Source of the DNA: Parietichytrium sp. I65-24A
Lineage: Eukaryota > Sar > Bigyra > Thraustochytrida > Thraustochytriidae
Assembly (NCBI GenBank): GCA_012862575.1
Contig: BLSF01000012.1
Coordinates: 310,001 to 374,000, forward strand
Length of the DNA: 64,000 nucleotides
Direction: 5' to 3'
This document shows positions 9,235 through 17,825 of the stretch, one piece after another. Position numbers and translations under genes: made by a program. How positions within the stretch are numbered: the first letter of the stretch is position 1; every line of letters begins with the position of its first letter. The notes beneath the pieces are model-generated. The model ran no database searches. It had not been told where the DNA came from and saw only the letters and a program-made list of their open reading frames with translations.

Positions 9235-10746
9235 TTATACATACTCGCTCTTTATATGAGCCACGGGTAAATTTGAGATGGGATCATCGGCAATTCTTAG
9301 AAATGTCGGTGCAATGGCACCCAGCCTCTTGATGATGACTTCTTTGGAAGAGATGTTGAGCGCCTTGTGAAATTTCTTCTTCGTCACAACCTTGTAGAGT
9401 TTGTTCAAATCCATGGAGCCACCATTCTGGCGCAACAGATCCAGGACCTTATCACGAAGCTGGTCAGCCGGGTCAGTGGACACCCGTGGCGGAGGCTGTA
9501 CAGCAATGGGAGCGACCGCAACAGGCGCTTGGGCAGCAGAGGCGGCTCCTGTTCCATCCGCGGTGCCGTCCTCCGCAACCTGATCCCCACTTTCTTCCTT
9601 GATGATCTTGACCCTACTCCTGTTAAGCCTTGAATGTAAGTACCGCTGTCTCTCGAGCTCATCTTCCTCGTCATCTTCCTCGCCATTTCGCTTCTTGCGA
9701 GCCAACATTGCCTCGAGCTCCTCGTCATCTTCTTCGTCCTCTTCTTCGTCATCCTCGTCTTCTTCCTCCTCGCTGCTGAGTGCTTCGCGAACCTCCTCCG
9801 CACCCTGGATGAGGTCTTCCTCATCATTGTTCTGGTCTTCTTCTTCAATGACAGCAGCGTCGTCTTCGTCGTCGTCAAAGTTTTCTTGGAAGTCAGCATC
9901 CCCATTGTCTTCACCACGGGCATCTCCTTTGCGATCGATCGCTTTGACCTCAATGTTCTCCTCATCATCCTCATTAGCGACCTCGTCTTCTTCAAGCGTT
10001 TCAAGATTTGCTTTGCGAGCTTTCGACTTTGTTTCCATGTCGTCATCGCTCAGCAAAAGATTTTCCGTATTTTCAAAATCTATCTCTCCATCACCCGCGT
10101 TTACGCCACCGCGCCTGCTTCCATCTCCGGAGCTCTGACCCCCGGCTCCTTCAATCCCTGACTCCTCCTCGAGCTTGCGACGGCGCTGCTCCATATACTT
10201 GGAGACTTTGGACATGTTGCTGTTATCTTCCTGCATGCGGCGCGCCTCACTTGCCGAAAGCGGCTTGAATTTAGTCGGGCGAGTAAATTTCACCCACTCA
10301 TGAATCGGGACCACCCTAAAGGAGCTATCTGCTCCGTTTGGGCCAGGTGGAATGAGCATGTAGTACCGCGCCGATTGCCCCTCGACCTCACCGTTCAAAA
10401 CGTTTTTCCGCCTCTTGTCTGCAAGCGTCCAAACACTATCTTTGCGAGATGTGTACGTGCGACGCTTCTTCCGAAAATTCCTGAACCCTCCGGCTCCGGC
10501 ATCATCCTCATCCGAGTTGTCTGATTCTGACAGCTCTTCTGCTTTCAGATCCTCCCGTAAATGCACAGGCGCCGGGAATGATTTTGTCCCGAAAGCCGGG
10601 ACACGGGTGCTTGACTCTTCTTCGTCGTGCTCGGCTTCCTTCCCTTTCTTGGCTGCAGGTGGCAGTTCGTCTGGAAAGGTTGCAGCATAGTACTTGCGTG
10701 TCTCAGCGTACGCAGTGCAAACGTCGTGCTCAAGATACTCCTCCAT
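9235..10746 (-). CDS. GTF2F1: Transcription initiation factor TFIIF subunit alpha (RAP74)
   Basis: TFIIF alpha binds RNA polymerase II with TFIIF beta during initiation and elongation. The 503-residue protein shows the family layout. The N-terminal dimerisation domain contains DSVWTLADKRRKNVLNG, QSARYYMLIPPG and FRVVPIHEWVKFTRP. A long, strongly acidic, low-complexity middle (runs of D and E) follows. The C-terminus is a winged helix (DQLRDKVLDLLRQNGGSMDL ... VIIKRLGAIAPTFL), the part that in other species contacts FCP1 phosphatase. The start at 10746 (MEEYLEHDVCTAYAE) seems likeliest; the frame is open to an ATG at 10821. The acidic codons create long serine/lysine-rich shadow frames that are not genes. 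It is divergent from the PPC-domain gene. Confidence 0.88.
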   Translation of the reverse strand: MEEYLEHDVCTAYAETRKYYAATFPDELPPAAKKGKEAEHDEEESSTRVPAFGTKSFPAPVHLREDLKAEELSESDNSDEDDAGAGGFRNFRKKRRTYTSRKDSVWTLADKRRKNVLNGEVEGQSARYYMLIPPGPNGADSSFRVVPIHEWVKFTRPTKFKPLSASEARRMQEDNSNMSKVSKYMEQRRRKLEEESGIEGAGGQSSGDGSRRGGVNAGDGEIDFENTENLLLSDDDMETKSKARKANLETLEEDEVANEDDEENIEVKAIDRKGDARGEDNGDADFQENFDDDEDDAAVIEEEDQNNDEEDLIQGAEEVREALSSEEEEDEDDEEEDEEDDEELEAMLARKKRNGEEDDEEDELERQRYLHSRLNRSRVKIIKEESGDQVAEDGTADGTGAASAAQAPVAVAPIAVQPPPRVSTDPADQLRDKVLDLLRQNGGSMDLNKLYKVVTKKKFHKALNISSKEVIIKRLGAIAPTFLRIADDPISNLPVAHIKSEYV

Positions 10747-10821
10747 AGTGAGCGTCCCACTGCCGCACTGCTTGAGAGAGCGGCGTGCGAGAGGTAACAA
10801 TCTCTTTTTGCGCCTTTCCAA

Positions 10822-11376
10822 ACGCCTGTGCGTCTATCGAAGCGACGCGTCGGAGCGAACGTTAGCTGCGCGAAGCAGAAAAAGTTCACTCTCGCCTTTC
10901 GCCTCACCAAGCTAGGGCAGGTACTCGACAAGCAAGCAATCAAGCAATCAAGCAAGCAAGCGAGCCGACCGGTACTCGAGTTTAACTGCTGTATGTTCCC
11001 TTCGCGTTTCTGGGAGCTATCTCGCCGCGGCTGGTCGCGTGAGGATTGTAAGGATCCTCGCACTATCCTCACTGTGTTTGTTAGGGCAGGGTTACCGCTT
11101 CACACTATCGTTTTGAGTCGCTTCCACTGGAGGATCATGGAGGATCCTTGACTGCTTCCCCAGAGCAAGTAGTAGATTATTAACCTAAGTATACCTATGA
11201 CAGAAGTATTCATCTTCTAATTTCTAGTCCTAGTGCGTATCGTATACCCTAATCCTACGAGCTGCCCAACCACGCCTCATTATGGAATTCGGCGCACTCT
11301 GCATGACTCGCTGCCAAGATGACGAGCAGAGAAACGGACGAGGGAGGGAAGGGCGAAAAAGGAGGGCGCTTGGCCA
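10822..11376. other. Intergenic, divergent promoter region with AAGC repeats
   Basis: Spacer between the TFIIF alpha gene (minus) and the PPC-domain gene (plus), so both promoters must be here. A short AAGC/AATC tandem repeat lies near 10930-10961. No coding signal was seen. Confidence 0.5.
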
Positions 11377-11931
11377 ATGTGGCACCATGGGTCTAGCAAC
11401 GCCTTCTTGGCCTTAGGCGCCGCTCTTGTGGCAATTTCAGCATATTCTTTTGCAAGCCGAAAACGGCGAGGAATCCAAGTACACGCTTTCCGCTTGCGGC
11501 CGAAGCAGGACTTGAAGGACGAGATTATTGCGTTTGCCAAGGCTAAGGGACTGAAAGCTGGGGCTGTGCTGACTTGTGTTGGAAGCTGCCAAGGCGCGCG
11601 AATCAGGCTCGCTGCAGCAACCGCAGAAACAGCAGAAAATGAGATTGTTTATTTAGAGGGCAAGCATGAGATTGTTAGCCTCGTAGGAACCTTCAGCCAA
11701 GACGGTTCCTGTCACTTGCATATCTCTCTTGGTGATGAACAGGGCCATGTGATTGGTGGCCACCTTGTCGGGGACATCCCAGTCTTTACCACTGCTGAAA
11801 TTGTAGTCGCAGAATGTGAAGGCTTGACTTGGGGTCGTCAGATGGACTCTTCCACCGGATTCAAAGAGCTCGTCGTGGAAGAAGACCCATATCCGGGTCT
11901 ATCTCCTTGTGGGTGCGCTTTCTCGAAATGA
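11377..11931 (+). CDS. PPC/DUF296-domain protein with N-terminal membrane segment
   Basis: This 184-residue protein starts with a hydrophobic stretch (residues 9-26, FLALGAALVAISAYSFAS) followed by RKRRG, which looks like a membrane anchor or uncleaved signal. Residues ~35-170 match the PPC (DUF296) fold: VHAFRLRPKQDLKDEI, GAVLTCVGSC, HLHISLGDEQGHVIGGHLVGD and TAEIVVAECEG. In plants the fold follows AT-hooks in AHL proteins; bacteria and archaea have it alone. No AT-hook is visible here, so a nuclear DNA-binding role is not supported. The conserved His in HLH and GGHL fits the metal or ligand pocket proposed for stand-alone members. The biochemical function is unknown. Confidence 0.8.
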   Translation: MWHHGSSNAFLALGAALVAISAYSFASRKRRGIQVHAFRLRPKQDLKDEIIAFAKAKGLKAGAVLTCVGSCQGARIRLAAATAETAENEIVYLEGKHEIVSLVGTFSQDGSCHLHISLGDEQGHVIGGHLVGDIPVFTTAEIVVAECEGLTWGRQMDSSTGFKELVVEEDPYPGLSPCGCAFSK

Positions 11932-12723
11932 TCTGATGGTCGATCTGATGGTCGCTCTGAGAAGTAGCTGATTTTAATTCATGGCCAACTTGATCGATTG
12001 GGACGTGCAAGATTGCCTGACGCAGACTTGTTGAGCGCGTATGACTCTGCCCATCTTAAATTGCATCATCTAGCTAGTAGCTAGAGTTCCTGGAATCGGT
12101 TCAGGTGTTAAAAAGTAGATTTAGGATTTAGAAAGATGTGTTTCCGATGTGTCGTTTCTTCCAGACTTCTCACAGAGTCTTCCACGAACAATAACACTAA
12201 TACCTTAAAATCTAAATCTTTGAGCTGAAAAAGGAAACCGCCGACTTTAGCTTGAAAAAAGAAAATATCAGCTATAGCTGAATGTTTCAGCTGACGGTTG
12301 TCGTGAGGGCCTCGAGACCACAATGCTGTGGCACAGGAAGAGTTTGCACCTCCTCGTAGACTTTGCTTATTTCACGTCAGTTCACCCACTTCTACCACTC
12401 AGTACCGTCAGATACTAGGTAGTGTCATGCTGACTGAACGACTAAGAGCTGCATACTTGCTTGCGTATGGTTTTGGTATTCGCGGTATTCGCGGTACTCA
12501 CAGTACTCACAGTCAGAGTTCAGTACTCACTGTCAGTACAGACCCTCTGGAATCCACATCCCAGTCATCCCAGGGATCCCAGTTCTATCCAGCAGCAGCG
12601 TGTCAGTGAGATACCCATCCTGAGCACGTCGTGAGCGGTGTCACGGCCAGCCGCAGACCTCAAGGATCCAGTACATTTGCGTTGAGCGGACAGGCCTTGG
12701 GCTAGGCCACAATTTGATAAATT
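11932..12723. promoter_or_regulatory. Intergenic; cluster of GTACTCAC(A/T)GT motifs upstream of SH3-MIT gene
   Basis: No gene is visible. Three copies of GTACTCAC[AT]GT lie at 12494-12504, 12503-12513 and 12523-12533, about 200 nt before the next ATG. A 12-bp palindrome, CAGCTATAGCTG, is at 12269-12280. The motif recurs in other spacers of the window. Regulatory function is inference. Confidence 0.35.
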
Positions 12724-14421
12724 ATGGTTGGAGACGACGATGCTGAGGCATACGCCTCTGGTGCTGGTGGTATCCTCGTGGCCGCCTTCACGTTTGAAAA
12801 GGAAAACGATGGGGAGCTTGCTGTTCAAGAGGGGACAAAACTTCGCGCTTTGGAGCTCAGGGACGAGTGGTGGTACACAGAAACACTTGACGGAAGTGAA
12901 GAGGGATATGTTCCTGCCAGGTAAGTCGAAGAAATTGTGAGGTACCATTGCCCACTTTTCTTCACGGATCTCTCCCTGACCTTTGTTGTTTGTCAATGCA
13001 TCGTGCACAGCTATCTGGTCAGTGAAGAGGAGTTCGAAAAGATGACAAAAAGCACCGAGAACGAGTTCGATGTAGATGACGGCAATCTGGCAAATCTTGA
13101 CACCAGCGATGCCGAGGAAGAGGGCGCGGACTTGGCGGAACACGAGGACACAACACCCGACAACACGACATCTAAACTGGGCGAGGTAAGCGTGGAGCTC
13201 GATCTTCCCCCCTCGCCTTTAGAGGCAGCTGCTGAAGTAGCTTGCGCGCCTTCTCCAGTAGAGGCTAAAAACCCGTTGGCGGAAAAAGTCATGGAAGAGC
13301 ACGAGGTCTCCGACACAGAATATGACGATCTGGCAGCAAAATTTGCCGCACTTCAAGAGCGGGTTGCGGACCTTAAGCATTCTGTAGACGAGCCAGTGCT
13401 GGAGGCGCAGAACATACCCGAATCGAGTGCCCCGCCTCCCCCGAGCCCTGCTGAAGCGGAGGCTGCGCTTGGTCGTATTAGCATAGAATGTCCTCCGCCC
13501 CCATCCCCTGCAGAAGCTGAGCAAGCGCTCTCCGGTAACCGTATGCCGCTTCCCAGCCCAGCTGAAGCTGCGGCGGCATACTCGCTCAGCCAGCAGCAGA
13601 AGATGGTGCACCAAGAACTCCCACCACCATCCCCATCGGAGGCACAGTCAGCTCTGCAGGCAGCGACAAATTTGGAGAGACAAAGGGTAGAAGAGGAAAG
13701 GCTGAGAGTAGCCCGAGCCGAGGAGGAGAGTAAGCAGAGAGGTTTAGAGCTCCGCAGACAGCGTGAAGAAGAGCTTGCTCGGCAGCACCAAGCTCAAGAA
13801 CGCATGCGTCAGGAGCAGGAAGAGCTGTATAACATGACACACAAACAACAGTTGGCGGTCAAGGCTGGGAAAGCTGCCTTTGCTAATGCGGTGGAAGCCG
13901 TCAAAGCCGCCGTGGCAGCTGACAACGATAGCCGCTTCGAGATTGCCTATGACTATTACGTGAGGGCTCTGGAGGAGTTCTGTATTGTGCTGCAAAACGA
14001 TGTCAAGAAGCAGCAGCATGGTACTATAGTCGGCCGCATGGAAGGATATCTCGCGCGTATGTCCTCGTTCGAGCCAATTATTTGCACGGGGCCATGGTCG
14101 GATGGCAAAACTTATCCTAATCAGGCAAAAATTAGTGCTCGCTACAAAGATCGAGTGAAAATACTCATGGCGATGGCGAAGACTGGTGCGTATGACCCCC
14201 TTCCAAGTGCAGACGAATGTAGGCTACAGGCTCGACTGGCGGAGTCCAAAAACGACAAACGCACCGCGTTTCGTCGCTATAATGAGGGTCTGGAGTACTA
14301 CATGGCTTTTCATCGCCTCCAGAAAGAGGCTGGGAAGCCAGTTGCTCAGAGTGTTTTGGAAAGCATGGGGAAAATGCTCGACAATGCCGAAAAATTGAAA
14401 GCCGCGTTGGAGAAGCAATGA
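12724..14421 (+). CDS. SH3 protein with SPAEA repeats and tandem MIT-like domains
   Basis: Two exons, 12724-12920 and 13011-14421, are joined across a 90-nt GT-AG intron (donor GTAAGT, acceptor CACAG). The splice restores the SH3 end GYVPAS-YLV, which supports it strongly. The product has 535 residues. An SH3 domain lies at about 17-69 (FTFEKENDGELAVQEG, EWWYTE). An acidic linker follows with five or six short repeats of the type PPPPSPAEAExAL, then an Arg/Glu-rich coiled coil. A helical MIT-like domain (about 315-380; FEIAYDYYVRALEEF) and a second one at the C-terminus (RTAFRRYNEGLEYYMAF) complete it. MIT domains usually bind ESCRT-III tails and SH3 domains bind proline motifs, so a membrane-trafficking adaptor is inferred. 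I do not know a named family with this order. Confidence 0.8.
12921..13010 (+). other. Spliceosomal intron, 90 nt
   Basis: The intron begins GTAAGTCGAAG and ends GTGCACAG. Removal joins AG|C to give a serine inside the last SH3 strand (GYVPASYLV). Confidence 0.85.
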
Positions 14422-14803
14422 ATATTTTGTTTGACAAGTTGTATTTTCGTTTCCGTCCACAACGCTCAAAATCAAAAGTGTGTCCCGGCAAGGACAATCA
14501 CAAAATTCTCAACCCCTCCGATTCGCCCCTTCTTCTTCCCCTCACAATAACTCTGGTGGCAAGTTTAGTGCAGATCATGTTCTCAAGTAACAATATCAAA
14601 CCAGATTTCGAATCTATTGCACCTGTCTTCGTAGAGTTTTGATTTATATATGTTAATTTGCATTGCATACTTCGCAAATGAAAAAACAATGTGTGCATGG
14701 ATCTTTTCGAATCTGCATCGATAAAATCGAAAAGGCGTTCGATTCAAGCAACTTTTTAGAGATGAAAAAGTTTGCGATGGTTTGGTTCGTCGCTTGTTTT
14801 TTC

Positions 14804-15934
14804 TCAACCTTGAGTCTTCATGAAAGGCAATGGTTCGGTGAGCAGCAGATTTCCACCCGACAGGACTATTCCAATGTTTCGAACCGGTCGCTTAAACTTG
14901 GCCTCTAAGTTGGACACAAAGTCTGTCTGAAGAACTGCAGCCAGACCAACCGCCGCGCTTGGCTCTATGACAACTTTCAATCGCTCATATACCAGGTGCA
15001 TAGCTTTCACAATCTCATCGTCGCTCACCAAGCACAATTTATCGACCAGGTCGCGCACCACTGGCCATGTGTTGGAACCAAGGGTGCTTCGAAGCCCATC
15101 CGCAACGGTGTCTGGGATCACGCCGTCTTGATGTCCCTGAATCTCCCCAGCTTCGCGCGAACGGAAGGCATCATCGGCTTTTGCAGGTTCTGCGCCGACT
15201 ACAATCAGATCTGGGTTTAGTGCTTTTGCAGCAATTGCAACCCCCGACATGAGCCCTCCTCCTCCAACTGGTGCAATGACTACATCAAGGACGCCCCCCA
15301 TCTGAAGCGCTTGCTCGTAGAGCTCCACCATAACAGTGCCTTGCCCGCTCATGACATTCGGATCATTTGACGGATGTATGAGAATGGCGCCGCGCTCATG
15401 CATAATCTTCTCTGAAGCAGCCTTCCTCTCCGAGGCGTCAACGAGTTCGATGGATGCTCCTTGACGTTTAGTTGCCTCGATTTTAAAGACCGACGAGTTT
15501 CGTGGCATCACTACGGTTGCCAGACAGTCTTGCATCTTGCATGCCAGAGCGAGAGCCTGACCGTGATTTCCCGAGCTCTCCGTAACAAAGGAATGCTTGC
15601 TCTCGTTAGATTTCTGGCTCTGACCGCTTGCTTCTAAATGCGATAGCACCGCATTAACTGCACCGCGAAATTTAAATGCGCCAGTTTTTTGAAAATTTTC
15701 GCACTTGAAGAAGAGTCGCCCTCTCTCGTTCCCGGTGAAAACAAGGTCTTCGAGCGAAGCACTGTTGAAGACTGGAGTGCGGACCGAGAATGGCGCAATC
15801 CGAATTCCCGCATCGGAAATGGATTTTGCAGATATCGCGTATGTGCTATGTTGATCGCGATCGCGATCGCTCAAAAGCTTTTTGCACCCATCTAACAGAA
15901 CATCTTTGCTTTCTCTGCTGTCGGAGACCCCCAT
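14804..15934 (-). CDS. SRR: Serine racemase (PLP fold type II)
   Basis: It interconverts L- and D-serine and usually also deaminates serine to pyruvate. The 376-residue form shows the PLP lysine in TGAFKFRGA (K88), the SSGNHGQALA loop that carries the re-face serine, and the phosphate-binding GGGGL. Also present are ADGLRS, NTWPVVRDLVDKL, ERLKVVIEPSAAVGLAA and the SGGN near the end. These track animal and plant serine racemases more closely than the longer biosynthetic threonine deaminases, and no ACT-like regulatory domain follows. I start at 15934 (MGVSDSRESKDVLL); the frame stays open to 16057, adding a 41-residue basic, aromatic extension that could be a targeting peptide. The gene is convergent with the SH3-MIT gene. 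A threonine/serine dehydratase with little racemisation cannot be excluded. Confidence 0.85.
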   Translation of the reverse strand: MGVSDSRESKDVLLDGCKKLLSDRDRDQHSTYAISAKSISDAGIRIAPFSVRTPVFNSASLEDLVFTGNERGRLFFKCENFQKTGAFKFRGAVNAVLSHLEASGQSQKSNESKHSFVTESSGNHGQALALACKMQDCLATVVMPRNSSVFKIEATKRQGASIELVDASERKAASEKIMHERGAILIHPSNDPNVMSGQGTVMVELYEQALQMGGVLDVVIAPVGGGGLMSGVAIAAKALNPDLIVVGAEPAKADDAFRSREAGEIQGHQDGVIPDTVADGLRSTLGSNTWPVVRDLVDKLCLVSDDEIVKAMHLVYERLKVVIEPSAAVGLAAVLQTDFVSNLEAKFKRPVRNIGIVLSGGNLLLTEPLPFMKTQG

Positions 15935-16339
15935 TTTATCCGATTCGCTTGCTGCAAGAAGAAAAGAGAAATGATACACGGGGCCGAAGAAATAGTATTT
16001 GCGCGTTCGCCGTGGCGCCGGCTTTGTATAAACCGCGAGCCCGGGACTACCTTTCAAGATTGAGAGTCCGGCCGGTTTCGCAACCCACCCCAGAGCGAAA
16101 GACCTGCGTGGCGGAGGGAGACCTGTGGAGCTCCTCGCGAAACTGTGTTTATGGTATTCACCATATAAACGACTATCGTTCAGCTACCGATATAATTTAC
16201 ACCCAGCGTAGTTGTGAGTGTAGTAGTGTGTGTCGTTCCACGAAGATGTCAAAACAGCCAAGACACTTTTAAGTGGAGCCTCGGGGTCACGAGTGCAGCG
16301 CAAACATACCCTATGGGAAGGTAGGGTGGCAAAGACATG

Positions 16340-17639
16340 CTATATTCGTTCCCTCGGAGACACCCGGATGTCGATGTCTTCACCGTTGAAGCTGAAAGCC
16401 ATTCTACAGCATCGCAGAGAAAGGTCAGGGTTGAAAACGTCAACTCCTTCGGACTCTAGCTTCTTCCTTTCAAACCCGACTTGATACATCAAATCTCCTC
16501 GGAGTGGCCAGCCAAGGAGCCCAAACTGAGCGCGGATCTGATGTGTGCGGCCAGTCTAGTGAGCGCAAGGGTATAACATGGAGTTAGAAGCAACGTTCTC
16601 GTGCATGCGGAAGATAGAGAAAAAAAGGTCAACTTACCAGCAATTTGACGGTGCATAGCTTCGCATTTGAACCGTCATTGAGCGGTTCACAATGCTCTAG
16701 AATAAGAGCGGCTCGCTTGGTGAAGCCAAGTTCACTGTCAAAGTCCGTGGAAATGGACTTTGGAGCGTTGTCATCAGATCCAAGCATGTAGTGCGTGATG
16801 GTACTACCGGCTTGAGGCAGCTCCTTGATCTCTGAAGGATCCCTTGTAGGGTCCGGCTCAGCAATCAGAGAGTAGCATTTTTGCACTTGGCTCGCCTTCC
16901 ACGCGAGGTGCAATTCGGAACAAGACTTGCCAGACTTAGCCAAAACTAGGACGCCAGTTGTGGGGACGTCGAGTCTGTGCACCGGCCACATCTGCTCGAC
17001 ACCAAGGACTTGGGCGGTTTCGTAGCAAGCGTTCTGGATAAAGTTGTCTGCTGTTGCCACACTTGGCATTCCTCGCGGTTTATCAATCGCTACAAAGTGT
17101 TCATGGTCAAAGACGATGTGGTCTCTTCGGAGCGGTTCATAATCAGCTTGTTTTGGTTTCAAATAGCAGCGAAGGTAATAACCCGCCTCAATGTGGTCAT
17201 CCGCTTGCGCCTCAGTCAAGCGCTCCACGACAGCCACACCCGCGCGGTTCAAAACGTGTCTGTAGAGCGAGCCGATTCTAAAGAGCGAGTCAACGTCCAC
17301 TTGGCCATACTCTTCGAGAAATGATTCCAAAACTCTTCTCTGATCTGCGAGCCGGCTTTCTGAGTCTCTGCTCCCTAGCTTTTCGAGCGAACTCCGGTGC
17401 AGCAGGTCAAAACTCGTTGGCCGCGTGAAGGTCTTCTCCATAAACTCTCGGCTCAGAGCAGCACGCACGACTTGACGAGCAGGGCCCCCGATCGGGGCAG
17501 AACAGTGCACCACCAAGCTCTCTGGAAGCTCCATTCGCTTGTAGATTCGACTTGCGGAACGTGCGAGACGGGCTGCCATCTCACTACCTCCGTCTTGCTT
17601 TCTGTTGTGCGCCTCTCTTTTGCACTCCTCGAGGTCCAC
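16340..17639 (-). CDS. RluA-type RNA pseudouridine synthase
   Basis: Two exons on the minus strand, 17639-16638 and 16555-16340, are joined over an 82-nt intron (16637-16556; GTAAGT ... CTAG). Splicing fuses VKLL to TGRTHQIRAQFG, the invariant late RluA motif, so the join is well supported. The 405-residue enzyme isomerises uridine to pseudouridine in RNA. The catalytic Asp lies in HRLDVPTTGVLVLAK, and IDKPRGMPS marks the start of the catalytic fold. The N-terminal ~100 residues precede an S4-like region (SLYRHVLNRAGV). Eukaryotic relatives act on tRNA or mitochondrial rRNA; the target here is unknown. It is divergent from the D-threonine-aldolase-like gene, with only 186 nt between the start codons. 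Confidence 0.88.
16556..16637 (-). other. Spliceosomal intron, 82 nt
   Basis: On the minus strand it starts GTAAGTTGACC and ends CTCACTAG. Removal is in phase 0 and creates the LLTGRTHQIR motif of RluA enzymes. Confidence 0.88.
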
Positions 17640-17825
17640 AGTATTCTACAGTGTCCACAGACGCTAGAATAGCGAAAAAAGTAAGCGAGGCCTCCTATTC
17701 GCCACCAAAACCTTACTAGGTTTCTGTACACGGAAAACAATAACCTTCGTGCTCTCTCATTTAGAGTCAAGCTGTTATGTCAAGTTGTCAATCAAGTTGG
17801 TCATAGATCCCAAGGTGAGAAGACA

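Noticed and set aside
9405-10046. Lys/Arg/Thr-rich 213-residue frame on minus strand
   Set aside because: Out-of-frame reading of the same acidic repeats of TFIIF alpha.
9599-10138. Poly-serine frame of 179 residues on plus strand
   Set aside because: Antisense of the acidic middle of TFIIF alpha; GAA/GAC codons read backwards give serine runs.
12565-13143. 192-residue minus-strand frame
   Set aside because: Overlaps the spliced SH3 exon and intron on the other strand; no domain signal.
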